Shown here: positions 1 to 9,833 of the stretch, in pieces | Numbering within the stretch: position 1 is the first letter of the stretch | Layout of the letters: each line of letters begins with the position of its first letter | NCBI GenBank assembly: GCA_963556495.2 | Contig: OY747705.1 | Span: 37,119,798 to 37,183,797, forward strand | Reading direction: 5' to 3' | Length of the DNA: 64,000 bases | Source: Valencia hispanica | Taxonomy: Eukaryota; Chordata; Actinopteri; Cyprinodontiformes; Valenciidae | Notes under the pieces: model-generated | What the model was told of the DNA's origin: nothing | What the model saw: the letters and a program-made list of their open reading frames with translations, nothing else | Databases searched by the model: none | Translations under genes and position numbers: made by a program

Positions 1-305
1 GGGGCCAGTCAAGGTCACCAGGAGAAATCCATCCACATGAAGCGGACACAAAAGAAAGTAAGAACCCCTCCAGCAAAAGTTCTCACCATACATGATGGAT
101 CACTTAATGGTATTGAAGACTGTTGTAGCCAAAACCCTAGAGTTTATAGCTGCTCCAAAAACACAGTAAGAGAAATATCAGAAAAATCCTGACAATCATA
201 GATCAACACCCTAAACTGGAAAAGCTCGTTATCCATGCAGGATCAACTGATATAGCCAAAAAACAGTCAGAGATTCTGAAGAGAGACTTTTTGATCTGCT
301 ACAGA
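1..305 (+). pseudogene. L2 LINE (family 2, copy B) ORF1 esterase-like fragment, first part
   Basis: This is the left piece of an old L2-type LINE copy. Its translation matches the SGNH/esterase-like part of ORF1 seen on the other strand at 35730-36062, including the motif read there as KLVIYTGAADI (here decayed to roughly KLVIHAGSTDI). Stops and frame changes show it is dead. The match breaks off at the word ctacag, where an 0.8-kb insertion begins, and resumes at about 1121. ORF1 proteins of CR1/L2 elements are known to carry such esterase domains; what the protein does in the L2 cycle is not established. The element's 5' end lies outside the window. Confidence 0.7.
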
Positions 306-1116
306 TGTCATAGTCTGCCCTGTTTCTGTCATGTTTCCCTCTTTGTTCCTCGTCTCTCTACCCCTCCTCTGCCTGATGATTACCTCATTGCCTCCACCTG
401 GGCTGTAGCCTACTTAAGCTCCAGCTCTGCAGCCACTCAGTGTGGAATCGTCTGTCGTCAATTCCTGTCACAGCCCTCAGGCATTTCTTGTCTGCCTGCC
501 TGATCCTGTACCGGACCTGTTTTTGCGTCCTGAACATCGCCTCTGCCTAATCCTATTTGAAGTATAACCTTCTCCTTATACGACCCTTGCCTGTTTGTTT
601 TGGATTTTGATCTCAGCCTCACAGACTCTGAACCCCCTCTGCCATGTCTTTCATGGTTTCTGACTTGGACAAATTTTGGATCACTGAGTATTGGATCACG
701 GACCTCCAGAGCCCACGCTCATTCATTGTGAAAGTTGTTTTTGTTACTCAGTTTTGGAGCCACCATTTGAAGGACTCTTCCTGTTGAGTTCAGTGCAATC
801 TCAGTTTTTCCCCCCTTTCTGTCCTTTGGGTGATTTCTTCCCCAGTAATTGGACACGACTTTCTCCCTTTCTCAGAAGTTCCAGTTAATCTCCATCCTTT
901 TGCTGCTGTGAAGCCTTTTGGTATGTTCCTCTTCCTGTACTTTTCTACTTCCTAGATCAATTACCTGCTACTCATCAATCTGTGTCCTTGCAGTTTTGAC
1001 CAAGGCCTGAGTGACGAAAGCTGTTTATCCCTGCTTACTATTCTCAAATTCAATAAACTTTGTTAACCTTTTCTGGTTGGATGTATTTTGGTCCAGATTG
1101 TTCTCAGACCATTTCA
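306..1116 (+). mobile_element. Probable solo LTR inserted in L2 copy B
   Basis: An 811-bp block interrupts the L2 ORF1 reading exactly between ctacag and agacttgatgg, which are contiguous in the related copy at 35911-35945. The block begins TG and ends CA, is flanked by acaga (301-305) and ataga (1117-1121), a 5-bp duplication with one mismatch, and carries a TATA-like tacttaag near 410 and an AATAAA signal near 1050. These are features of a solo LTR left by recombination. A related, truncated sequence sits at 32436-32647, with similar start (TGTCAAG) and promoter-like tatttaag. The retrovirus-like family that made it is not identified. A non-LTR repeat remains possible because no internal element is present. 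Confidence 0.55.
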
Positions 1117-1380
1117 ATAGAGACTTGATGGACTTAACATAAACATCTTTATCAGCGGACCAGTCCCTGAAGGGAATGATGAAAGATACAGTAGACTGCA
1201 TGCTCCATAAATGGTTTAAGAGAATTTCTGTTAAAAAAAATTTAATTTAATTTAAAAAAAATTAATCATTTTAAAATATTTGGATGTGCCAAGCATCTGT
1301 TCAAGGAAAACCGTTATCTTAACAAAGCTGGAGTGAGACTGCTGACATCAAATATGTTATGTGAATCAGAAAGCTAAACA
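1117..1380 (+). pseudogene. L2 copy B ORF1 esterase-like fragment, second part
   Basis: The esterase-like reading resumes after the inserted LTR: words corresponding to GLNVNIF and PVPEGNDERFSR at 35730-36062 are still recognisable here (ISGPVPEGNDERYSR-like), followed by KIFGCAKHLFKENR-like residues. An A/T-rich stretch at 1231-1270 has expanded or been inserted inside the domain. The fragment ends near the tandem stop region at 1375. It is the C-terminal half of ORF1 of the same LINE copy. Confidence 0.65.
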
Positions 1381-2215
1381 CTTGATAAAGCACCCGAGGA
1401 CTGACCTCGGAGCATGGCCCGTGGATTTCAGGATGACGCCACCGTGACTCAGACCGATACACGACTCGCAGAGATTGACAGAGAACAAATACTTCCTAAC
1501 TTTTCTATGACCACACCAGCAGCAAGCCAAGACGTACATCGCTCCCCACAGCATTCTTCAAGTATTCCAAAGTCATCTGACTCATTTACAACAATTGACT
1601 CCCCCTTTAGAGATTTCTCAGATAAACGGAAGGCACAAATTACAAGCCCTTTTTTTATCAGAAACCTGTTCTAGACGTAAATAATTAAACATCTGCATTA
1701 ACAGAATCTGAAACTGACACTGAAACAGAAATTTCTACTTTTTTTTTAAGAGAGAGCAGGAAACACAGACGAGGTGGAGGCGTAGCTACAATTTTTCATT
1801 ACTCAATGAACTTTAAAAAGGTATCCCTGGGCACATTTAACTCTTTTGAATACCTGGCCACCCAGATAAATGAGCCTAACAAAGCTTTATTTCTATAAAT
1901 CCCCAAAACTTAACTCTAACATCTTTAATGATTTCAGCTACCTTCTTTCCGTAATAAGTATCAATTATGACCAATGAATCATTGTGGGGGACTTTTTTTT
2001 TAAAGTACCATCTCTGCTAAACAAACGTGAGACCACTGTAAAACAGCGTTTTCTTGGGGACAGTTCAGTTGAAACCTTTAAACATATTTACCCTCTCACC
2101 ACATCCCTTTCATCTCCCAACTCAGTAAACAAGCTGGTAGATAACTTCCTTGCAGAAATCTCAGATAACATTGACTCCATTGATCCAACTAAACTGAAAG
2201 TAGTCTCATGTTGAA
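1381..2215 (+). pseudogene. L2 copy B ORF1-EN spacer and decayed endonuclease
   Basis: The first 370 bp are a serine- and threonine-rich open stretch corresponding to the spacer between ORF1 and the endonuclease. From about 1762 the apurinic/apyrimidinic-type endonuclease of L2 ORF2 is recognisable by a RGGGVATIF motif and, near 1985, a remnant of the VGDF motif. The N-terminal endonuclease part (the LLNIRS and TETW motifs present in copy A) is missing, and the GDFN and SDH catalytic motifs are lost in frameshifted sequence. A track of T residues at 1991-2000 lies where GDFN should be. The enzyme would nick target DNA; this copy cannot. Confidence 0.55.
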
Positions 2216-3529
2216 AGAAGTCTCCATGGACAAATGATCCACTGGTACATAGTGAAAAAAGGGAGTGTCGACGAGGCAAGAGAAAATGGCGGAAAACTCG
2301 ACTACAGTTTCACTCTGAGATCTACAAAGTCAGGCTGAACAGATATCATTTAACTTTAAAAGAGGCAAGGGAATCGTTCTTCTCCGAAATCATTAACAGA
2401 AACAATATTAATGCTCGGACTCTGTTTCCAACAGTGGAAAGTCTAACTAATCCTCCAGTGACAGTAGCCCCTGAACAAAATTCTACCAGGGCCCTCAATG
2501 AATTTGCCAGCTTTTTCACTGAAAGACTCTAACAGTTAGATGATCAGTCTGTACCTTAGTAATGAACCCTACACCAATGTCATCCCCAATTAACACTGAT
2601 GTAGAGAAAATGTCAGAATTATATGAATTAAACCAAAAGAACCTTGAAGAAATCATTAACGAATTAAGCTCCTCCTCTTGCTGTCTTGGTATCCTACCCA
2701 CAGTTTTCCTTAAAGTTTTCCTTGTCATTGGGTCTGATCTGATTCAAATAGTTCAACTATGCAGGTGATGCTCAGGTCTACATTACAATGTCACCAGGTG
2801 ACATTGAACCCATCCAAACCCTATGTAAATGCATTGGGAAAATCAATGGATGGATGTGCCATAACTTTCTCCAGCTGGACAGAAACAAAACAGATGTAAT
2901 TACTTTAGGACCTAAAGAGGAACGATGAAGAATAAGCACACAGCTTCAGTTAATACATCTAGAAACTACTGATCAGGCCCGAAATCTAGGAGTAGTAATG
3001 GACTCAGACCTGAACCTTTAGGGTCACATAAAGGCAATAACAAGGTCAGCCTTCTATCATCTGAAGGATTCTAGAATTTAAGGACTGATCTCGCAACAGG
3101 ACCTCAAAAAACTCATCCATGTTTTTATCTTTAGTCTGATTGATTACTGTTACAGCGTCATCACAGGTCTGCCTAAAGAGTCAACTAGACAGCTGCAGCT
3201 GAATGCTGCTGCTCGCGTCCTCACTAGAATCTGGAAAATAGAGCACATCACCCCAGTTCTAAAGTCCTTATACTGGCTCCCTGTGGCTCACAGAACTGAT
3301 TTAAAAATAATTTTGCTACTTTATAAATCATTGAATGGCCTAACGCCAAAGTATGTTGAAGATCTACTGTCACTATACCAAAACCCCAGACCACTTAGGT
3401 TCTCTAATTCCAGTCTACTCGACATCCCTAGAATTAGAACCAATCATGGAGAAGCAGCTTTCAGTTTCTATGCTCATCTAATATGGATCACACTTCCAGA
3501 CAACCGCAAAGCTGCTGAAATGCTGAGGT
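2216..3529 (+). pseudogene. L2 copy B reverse transcriptase, decayed and internally deleted
   Basis: The linker between endonuclease and RT is clear at 2280-2530 (KRKWRKTRLQ and NARTLF motifs, matching 34328-34630). RT begins with the NVEKMSELYELNQKN segment near 2590. Near 2760 the reading jumps from the N-terminal fingers straight to the YADD region (here YAGDAQVYI), so most of the palm with LDLSAAFD and PQGS is deleted. The RT C-terminus continues to 3537 in several frames. The active-site word is YAGD rather than YADD, a further loss. The reading is cut at 3538 by insertion of copy A and the element's tail is found at 8020-8283. Confidence 0.7.
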
Positions 3530-3538
3530 CTTTTTAAT
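3530..3538. repeat. Target site duplication, left, of L2 copy A
   Basis: The 9-bp word ctttttaat occurs immediately before the 3' end of copy A and again at 8011-8019 immediately after its 5' end. It is the duplication made when the - strand L2 inserted into the tail of copy B. Confidence 0.8.
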
Positions 3539-4255
3539 TCAATTCAGTTTTCAATTCAGTTTATTTATATAGCGCCAATTCACAACAGATGTCATCTCAA
3601 GGCACTTAACAAGAAGTCATTTCAATACATTTATACAAACATTCCAATCAGTTAAAAAGTTTCCTATTTAAGGAATCCCAGCAGATTGCGTCAGTCATTG
3701 GCGTGAGGTTGGGCCCCGTTGATGCAGACTTTCCAACCACAGGAATCCTTCAGCAATCCCTCATACTGAGCTTGCATGTAGCGACGGTGGAGAGGAAAAA
3801 CTCCCCTTTAACAGGAAGAAACCTCCAACAGAACCAGGCTCAGTAGGAGCGGCCATCTGCCACGACCGTCTGGGGGTTTGAGAAGACAGAGCAGAAACAC
3901 AGAAGGAACAGAAGATCTGATATAAGAGAACTTTCTATGTTACAGAAAGTAAAAAGTTAATAACAGGACACAGTGGATGTTCAGTTACTGGGGGGATCAT
4001 CCCAGTCGATGCCCCCCGTCCAACAGGGCATTGCAGCCAAGCAGGATACCAGACCAGGTATATCTTCTATGGAGAGAAAAACACTGAGAGAAAACAAAGT
4101 TAACAGTCGAAATAACAGAATGTACTGTAATACAACTGGAGAGTAGTAGGAGAAAAGGAAGTAGCAGAGTGAAGAAAATTGGTAAGTCTGTCCTCCAGCA
4201 GTCTAAGCCTATAGCAGCATAACTACAGAGATAGCTCAGGATGACCTTAGCCACT
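3539..4255 (-). other. 3'UTR and terminal repeat tail of L2 copy A
   Basis: Read on the - strand this non-coding segment follows the RT stop and finishes with ggcgctatataaataaactg plus two tgaattgaa units. The same 3'UTR recurs at 23740-24430, 24431-24800 and, more degraded, at 44880-45166. LINE reverse transcriptases of this type recognise the 3' end of their own RNA, so conservation of the terminal 60 bp across copies fits their role as the priming site. Confidence 0.75.
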
Positions 4256-5995
4256 CTAACTATAAGCTTTATCAAAAAGGAAAGTTTTAAGCCTGGCCTT
4301 AAAAGTAAACAGAGTGTCTGCTTCACGGACTAAAGCTGGGAGCTGGTTCCACAGGAGAGGAGCCTGATAACTAAAAGATCTGCCTCCCATTCTACTTTTA
4401 GAAATCCTAGGAACTACAAGTAAACCTGCAGTCTGAGAGCGAAGGGCTTTGTTAGGAACATAAGGAACAATTAGATCTCTGATGTATGATGGAGCTTGAT
4501 TATTAAGGGCTTTGTATGTAAGAAGAAGGATCTTAAATTCTATTCTGGATTTAACAGGGAGCCAATGAAGGGAAGCTAAAACAGAAGAAATGTGATCTCT
4601 CTTTTTAATATTAATCAAAACTCTTGCTGCCGCATTTTGGATCAACTGAAGGCTTTTAATGGCATTTTGTGGACTACCTGATAGTAAAGAATTACAGTAG
4701 TCCAGCCTTGAGGTAACAAATGCATGGACTAGTTTCTCAGCCTCACTCCTGGACAGGATGTTTCTAATTTTAGCAATATTCCGGAGGTGAAAGAAAGAAA
4801 TCCTAGAAACCTGTTTAATATGGGATTTAAATGTCAAGTCTCGGTCAAAAATAACGCCGAGGTTCTTTACGTTATTACTGGGGGCCAATTTAATGCCATC
4901 CAGATGAAGTGATTGACTAATCAGTTTCTGTTTAAGAACTTCTGGTCCAAAGACAGCAACTTCTGTTTTGTCAGAATTTAAAAGCAAAAAGTTTAGGGTC
5001 ATCCATGTTTTTATGTCTTCCAGACATGCCTGTAATCTACCTAACTGACTGGGTTCATCAGGATTAATGGATAAATATAGTTGTGTATCATCTGCATAGC
5101 TGTGGAAATTTATCCCATGCTGTCTAATGATTCTACCAATTGGGAGCATATATATGGTGAACAGAATTGGTCCAAGCACAGAACCCTGTGGAACTCCACA
5201 AGTAACTCTTGAGAGTGAAGAAGATTTATCATTTAGATGAACAAACTGGAATCTATCAGACAAATATGATTTAAACCAGCCTAGTGCTGTTCCTTTGATC
5301 CCTGCAACATGTTCAAGCCTTTCTAAGAGAATATTATGATCGACTGTGTCAAAAGCAGCACTGAGATCTAACAAAACCAGAACAGACACAAGTCCATTAT
5401 CTGAGGCCATGAGAATATCATTAGTAACCTTCACCAGTGCTGTTTCAGTGCTATGATGAGCTCTAAAACCTGACTGAAACTCTTCAAACAGCTCGTTATT
5501 GTTTAAATGCTCACAGACTTGATTAGCAACAATTTTCTCAAGGACTTTGGATAAGATAGGAAGGTTAGATATAGGTCTGTAATTCACTAAGTCATCTTGA
5601 TCAAGGGAAGGTTTCTTGAGTAAAGGTTTATTTACAGCTATTTTAAATTCCTGTGGTACGTATCCATTTACTAAGGATAGATTCATCATATCCAAAATGG
5701 GGCCAGGAACCAAATGGAACACTTCTTTAAATAATTTGGTTGGAATTGGGTCCAACATACAAGTTGAAGGTTTAGATGAGGCTAATATTTTTGATAATTC
5801 CGAAAGCTCGACTGAATCAAAACAGCCTAAGCACAACTGAGGATCTACAGTTCTTTCCGATACTGCCTCATTTACTGAGGAAGAAGTAATCATGTTTGGG
5901 AGGATGCCAATGATTTTATTTTTAATAGAATTAATTTTATTTACGAAGAATCCCATAAAATCATCTGCTAAGAGCTGGGGGAATAGTTGGCTCAA
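4256..5995 (-). CDS. L2 LINE ORF2 reverse transcriptase part (copy A, open but detached from its endonuclease)
   Basis: A 579-residue open frame encodes the RT of an L2-clade LINE, the enzyme that copies the element's RNA at the nicked target. Motifs in order: NYRPISNLP (138-146), FQSGFRAHHSTETAL (173-187), LDLSAAFD with the first catalytic aspartate (209-216), GVPQGSVLGP (267-276), the YADD active site (300-303), then the thumb and a C-terminal basic region. All core RT motifs are present. The listed start is a TTG that simply follows a frame change: relative to copy C two bases are missing near 5972, and upstream the endonuclease frame ends in TAG at 6001-6003. In the intact element endonuclease and RT would be one polypeptide. 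The 3'UTR follows directly. Confidence 0.85.
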   Translation of the reverse strand: MSQLFPQLLADDFMGFFVNKINSIKNKIIGILPNMITSSSVNEAVSERTVDPQLCLGCFDSVELSELSKILASSKPSTCMLDPIPTKLFKEVFHLVPGPILDMMNLSLVNGYVPQEFKIAVNKPLLKKPSLDQDDLVNYRPISNLPILSKVLEKIVANQVCEHLNNNELFEEFQSGFRAHHSTETALVKVTNDILMASDNGLVSVLVLLDLSAAFDTVDHNILLERLEHVAGIKGTALGWFKSYLSDRFQFVHLNDKSSSLSRVTCGVPQGSVLGPILFTIYMLPIGRIIRQHGINFHSYADDTQLYLSINPDEPSQLGRLQACLEDIKTWMTLNFLLLNSDKTEVAVFGPEVLKQKLISQSLHLDGIKLAPSNNVKNLGVIFDRDLTFKSHIKQVSRISFFHLRNIAKIRNILSRSEAEKLVHAFVTSRLDYCNSLLSGSPQNAIKSLQLIQNAAARVLINIKKRDHISSVLASLHWLPVKSRIEFKILLLTYKALNNQAPSYIRDLIVPYVPNKALRSQTAGLLVVPRISKSRMGGRSFSYQAPLLWNQLPALVREADTLFTFKARLKTFLFDKAYS

Positions 5996-6000
5996 CAGAG

Positions 6001-7254
6001 CTATGACTCTGTAAGTTTGGCAACTGTACTAAAAAGAAACCTAGGATTGTTTTTATTCGCCTCTATTAATGATGAAAAATATGCTGTTCTAGCTTGTCCA
6101 AGGGTCTTTTTATACAGCAGCAGACTTTTATTCCAGGTTAAATAGGAATCCTCTAGGTGTGTAGAGCGCCATTTTCTCTCCCACTTCCTAGTATTCTGCT
6201 TTAAAGTACGCAACTCTGCGTTGAACCAAGGAGTCAGCCTCCTATGGCTAGCCACTTTCTGTTTTAAGGGGGCTACACTATCTAATGCCAAACGCAATGA
6301 GGACGTAACGCTGTGAATCAGATCATCAATTTCTGAAAGGTTAGAGATAGAATTGCTGCCATCCACTGTGTTACCCTGAGACACTGAGGAAAGTAAGAAT
6401 GGAACAGATTCTTTAAAAATTGTTACAGCATTGTCTGATAAAGCTCTACTATAATGAAATTTTCTTTCAGATTTAAGATGGTCAGTTAAAGTAAATTCAA
6501 AAGTTATTAAGAAGTGGTCAGACAGGACCGGGTTATGTGGGTGGACTGTTATTTCCTCACACTCAATACCGCATCTCAGTACAAGGTCCAAAGTGTGTTT
6601 GCCCGAGTGGGTCGATCCCTGTACTTTTTGAGTAAAGCCAATGGAGTCTAAAATAGCACTAAAGGCTGCATTTAGGCTATCACTTTCAGTATCCACATGA
6701 ATATTAAAGTCCCCCACTATAATGACCCTATCAGTATTTAAAACTAAATCAGATAAAAAATGTGAGATCTGATCCAAGAATTGAGAGTAAGGGCCTGGTG
6801 GACGATACAAAACCACAAACAAAAATGGTCTTAATGCTTTGCAACTTGGATGAGGAAAATTAAGGGTTATATGTTCAAAAGAACTGTAGCTATCAATTGG
6901 TCTGGGACTAATTAGTAAATCAGAACGAAAAATGGTTGCAACTCCTCCTCCTCGCCCAGTATTTCTAGGAATGTGAAAATTTAAATGACTGGAAGGAGTT
7001 GACTCATTTATACTGACATAATCCTCCTGCTGCAACCAGGTTTCTGTGAGACAAAGGAAATCAATGTGATTATCACAAATCAAGTCATTTACTAACAAAG
7101 TCTTTGAGGAGAGAGATCTTATGTTTAATAAACCACATTTAATAGATTTATTTTTCTGTTCAGTCAAAGTTGTATTTATTTTTATGAGACTTCCATAATT
7201 TGCTTTTGTTGGCTTAACTTTTAATCCATTTAATTTTGGCCGTGGGCAAGACAC
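6001..7254 (-). CDS. L2 LINE ORF2 apurinic-type endonuclease part (copy A)
   Basis: A 417-residue frame carries the exonuclease-endonuclease-phosphatase fold of L2 ORF2, which nicks chromosomal DNA to prime reverse transcription. Visible catalytic-type motifs: LLNIRS (42-47), LTETW with the metal-binding glutamate (69-73), RGGGVATIF (101-109), LYRPPG (149-154), GDFNIH (181-186) and SDHFLI with the terminal catalytic histidine (245-250). A basic linker ([10 protein letters not shown]) and NPRFLF follow, leading to the RT. All expected residues are present, so this half could still fold. It ends at TAG in ...KLTES, a break shared with copy C at 10550. The start may lie further upstream as ORF2 begins near 7254. 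Confidence 0.85.
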   Translation of the reverse strand: MSCPRPKLNGLKVKPTKANYGSLIKINTTLTEQKNKSIKCGLLNIRSLSSKTLLVNDLICDNHIDFLCLTETWLQQEDYVSINESTPSSHLNFHIPRNTGRGGGVATIFRSDLLISPRPIDSYSSFEHITLNFPHPSCKALRPFLFVVLYRPPGPYSQFLDQISHFLSDLVLNTDRVIIVGDFNIHVDTESDSLNAAFSAILDSIGFTQKVQGSTHSGKHTLDLVLRCGIECEEITVHPHNPVLSDHFLITFEFTLTDHLKSERKFHYSRALSDNAVTIFKESVPFLLSSVSQGNTVDGSNSISNLSEIDDLIHSVTSSLRLALDSVAPLKQKVASHRRLTPWFNAELRTLKQNTRKWERKWRSTHLEDSYLTWNKSLLLYKKTLGQARTAYFSSLIEANKNNPRFLFSTVAKLTES

Positions 7255-7348
7255 TGTTTCTATAGAGCAATGGGGGGGGTAACAGTACAGAAGCAGCAGA
7301 GAGGTGGGTTAAACTACGACTCTGCTTCCTGGTCTGGACCCTGGGATG

Positions 7349-7949
7349 TCAGTGTTTTGGAGGACTAATAAATTCCGCCATATTCCTAGAAAGAAGAGCT
7401 GCTCCATCCAAAGTGGTATGGATGCCGTCTCTCCGGATCAGACCAGGTTTTCCCCAAAAAGTTCTCCAGTTATCAATGTAGCCCACATCGTTTGCAGGAC
7501 AACCACCTAGACAACCATTGATGGAATGACAGCATGCGGCTAAACATGTCGTCACTGGTCCGATCAGGCAGGGGACCAGAAAAGATTACCGAGTCTGACA
7601 TTGTTTTGGCAAACTTACACACCGAAGCAACACTAATTTTAGTGACCTCCGATTGGCGTAACCGGGTTTCATTACCGCCAGCGTGAATAACAATCTTACT
7701 GTATTTACGCTTATCTTTTGCCATCAGTTTCAGGTAGGATTTGATGTCGCCCGTTCTGGCCCCTGGCAAACATTTGACTATGGTCAATGGTGTCTCTAAT
7801 GCCACGTTTCTGACTATGGAGCTGCCAATTACCAGGGTCGGCTTCTCAGCGGGTGTGTCGCTGAGCGGGGAAAATCTGTTAGAAACGCGGACCGGTTGGT
7901 GGTGGCCCGGGGGCTGGGTCCTAGAACTATGCTTCCTACGTACAGTCAC
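7349..7949 (-). pseudogene. L2 LINE ORF1 esterase-like domain (copy A), frameshifted
   Basis: Two overlapping - strand frames (7473-7949 and 7349-7555) form one domain. The first holds [10 protein letters not shown], where GSS stands for the GDS nucleophile motif of SGNH hydrolases, then [10 protein letters not shown] (the N of SGNH) and [11 protein letters not shown]. The second holds [19 protein letters not shown], corresponding to the catalytic DxxH block (here DGIH). CR1 and L2 ORF1 proteins are known to carry such lipolytic-type domains. A shift in the overlap near 7500 breaks the protein, and the N-terminus beyond 8010 is absent. Confidence 0.7.
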
Positions 7950-8010
7950 CCAACCAGCCTGGGGTTCCGGCGGCGCGGGCTCTACCGGAGGACAGCTAGG
8001 GGGATCTATC

Positions 8011-8019
8011 CTTTTTAAT
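8011..8019. repeat. Target site duplication, right, of L2 copy A
   Basis: Second copy of ctttttaat (first at 3530-3538). To its right the RT C-terminus of copy B resumes (KTHLF-like, matching 32913-32960 on the other strand). Confidence 0.8.
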
Positions 8020-8283
8020 CATGGCTAAAAACCCATCTGTTTTGAGCTGCCTTTGAGTAATGTTTTCATGTATCATATGTTTTGTGTGTGCTTCATGCTT
8101 TATTGCTATGCTTACTTTATCCTAAATTCATGTCTGCTTTTGAGTAATGTTTGTACGTGTCATATGGTCTGAGTGTGTTTTATACTATATTGCTGTTTTT
8201 CCTTTATCCCCTAACCATGTAAAGCAACTTGAATTACCTTTTTGTTGAAAGTGTGCTATAAAAATAAAATTGCCTTGCCTTGC
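8020..8283 (+). mobile_element. 3' end of L2 copy B (family 2)
   Basis: The last RT codons and 3'UTR of the host LINE continue here after the insertion of copy A. The segment ends with aaagtgtgctataaaaata and a terminal attgccttgcctt run, the reverse complement of the aaggcaaggcaat end of copy D at 32648. The same end is also present as a short fragment at 16482-16540. Copy B is thus a split element of about 3 kb. Confidence 0.75.
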
Positions 8284-8874
8284 CATTGGAGTCTTATGAT
8301 GGTTGCATTACTTATATAATATAGTCTATCCAGCAAGTTCTGTTTCCAGTGAGGAATGCCCAAAATCGGGAGATAGCAAGGAATTGTCCTAATAATGTCC
8401 CTAAACAAACCATCATATTACTTTTTTCATTGTGAAAGAGCTATGTCTCGGTTTCCCTCCTAGACCTGTTGCACCCACGAGGAGCTTAGTGGAGCTTAGT
8501 GTGTGTGTGTGTTTTGCCTCCACATAAATCCAAAAAACAAGACGTGTCACTCTTGTAGGAAATAGTTTTTGTTTGTATTTAGAAAATAGCCCTAAGCAAG
8601 TAAAATTTAATTTACAATTACTTCAGAAGATTAGGTCAAAAATATAGATATTACAAAACTGCTGTTTTTGTGTTATTCATGGTAAATGTCTAAATAAGGA
8701 TGTTAAATTAAAATGCTATGTGTTTTTTCAGGTACTGATGCAAGCTACAAACAAACTGGTTGATTGGTTTAAAAAATAAAACCTGAACATGCCAAGAACA
8801 GCCCATATAAGGGACATTAACAGATTGGAGCGTTCATATTAATTATGTGTTACAGATGTTTTTTTTTATTTACC
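8284..8874. other. No recognisable feature
   Basis: A/T-rich sequence without a supported gene. Near 8482 the word ggagcttagt occurs twice in tandem followed by a short GT run (8500-8514). I see no transposon end or coding frame. Confidence 0.5.
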
Positions 8875-9215
8875 CAAGCTAATTTGCTCAGAACTCAGTG
8901 TTTCAGCAGCCTTACAGTTGTCTGGAAGTTTGTTCGAGATTAAAGGACCATAAAAAATGAATGCTGCTTCTCCATGTTTCTGACTCTGGGGATGCAGAGT
9001 AGACTTGAACTAGAAGAGGTGAGTGGTCTGGAAGGTTGACATAATGACAACAGATCTTTAATGTATTTTGGAGCTAAGCCTTTTAGTGATTTATATTAAT
9101 TAACCAATTAACTAATACAATTATTTTAAAGTCTATTCTCTGAGCAACAGGGAGCCAGTGTATTAACTTCAGAGCTGAGGTGATGTGCTCTACTTTCCAG
9201 TCGAACTATTTGTTG
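8875..9215 (-). mobile_element. L2 family-2 fragment (RT C-terminus)
   Basis: On the - strand this stretch matches the RT C-terminal end of family 2 (compare 32930-33260): phrases such as gtctggaagtttgttc, ttctccatgtttctgactct and ctctgagcaacagggagcca are shared with 10-20 percent divergence. It lacks the 3' tail and is interrupted by an A/T-rich expansion near 9095-9130. It is a dead fragment, older than the neighbouring family-1 copies. Confidence 0.65.
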
Positions 9216-9583
9216 AGTAGCATACTGTGCTCACATCCACAGCTAAAGACCCTTCACTGTTTTTCAGGTGTGTAAGCATGATGCATAGTATTTAATTATT
9301 TTTAGTTTAAGCAGTAGCACTTAAATGGTGTTGGATGTTGACGATTGGGTAAGCCATATTGCATCATTTCCTGTTGTCACTGTTGCACTCTATGGAGCTG
9401 TTTGGTATTGATACTCTCTTGAATTGATCTAGTTTTCTCTGTGCTGAGGCCTTTCTAAGTTATTTTAACACACAAACACCCTAAAAACACATGTTTTCTG
9501 GTGGTGTACTTTACGTTTCGGGAACTCCTTGTGTTTCATGCGTTTTTTCTTGGTGTGGTAAGGTCTCTCTAGCTTAGTTAGCT
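9216..9583 (+). other. Probable 5'UTR of L2 copy C
   Basis: The stretch precedes the ORF1-like start at 9584. It has no frame of its own. By position, and because no other element intervenes, it likely holds the 5'UTR of the family-1 L2 copy from about 9330; copy A is truncated before this point, so it cannot be aligned within the window. Confidence 0.35.
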
Positions 9584-9833
9584 ATGGCTACTCTTCCCTT
9601 GCCTTCTACCTCTCAATCTCGGCCTAAATCTTCTCCTCTCTCTTGCTTTCTGTGTCAGATGTTTAGTTACTTTCCTACCTCCTTTAGTGATGATGGTAAC
9701 TGTAATAAATGTTACATTTTTGTAGCTCTGGGGGCGAGGGTATCGGAATTAGAGGTCAGGCTCCACTCTGTTGAAAAACCAGCAGAGAGCCGAGGCCCAT
9801 TAGCCAGTGTGAAGCCAACAAGGACAGAACCCC
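9584..9833 (+). pseudogene. L2 LINE ORF1 N-terminus (copy C)
   Basis: The frame opens with MATLPLPSTSQS and then CFLCQMF ... NCNKCYIF, two CxxC pairs spaced like a small zinc finger (residues about 21-24 and 40-43), followed by the heptad-like LGARVSELEVRLHSVE, a likely short coiled coil. L2 ORF1 proteins commonly start with such a module for multimerisation and RNA binding. After about residue 83 the reading passes abruptly into the endonuclease sequence in another frame (junction near 9830-9833), so the rest of ORF1 and the first 180 residues of endonuclease are missing. The host start was chosen at the first ATG after a taggtttagtt-like leader. Confidence 0.6.

Larger units (their letters stand above)
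3539..8010 (-). mobile_element. L2/Maui-like LINE, family 1, copy A (5'-truncated)
   Basis: This 4.47-kb insertion reads on the - strand as part of ORF1 (esterase-like), endonuclease, reverse transcriptase and 3'UTR, and ends in a short tandem tail of tgaattgaa type. It is bounded by 9-bp duplications (3530-3538, 8011-8019). The endonuclease and RT frames are long and nearly free of stops, so it is much younger than copy B that hosts it. The ORF1 N-terminus seen in copy C (9584) is absent, consistent with ordinary 5' truncation. Frame breaks inside ORF1 and between endonuclease and RT make autonomous movement unlikely. RT motifs place it in the L2 clade; the name Maui-like is by recall of teleost L2 elements, not by search. 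Confidence 0.85.

Noticed and set aside
691..888. Small gene at 691-888 (+)
   Set aside because: It lies inside the probable solo LTR and has no recognisable domain.
7349..7949. Host SGNH-type esterase gene
   Set aside because: The domain is in ORF1 of an L2 LINE between its truncated 5' end and endonuclease, so it is element-encoded.
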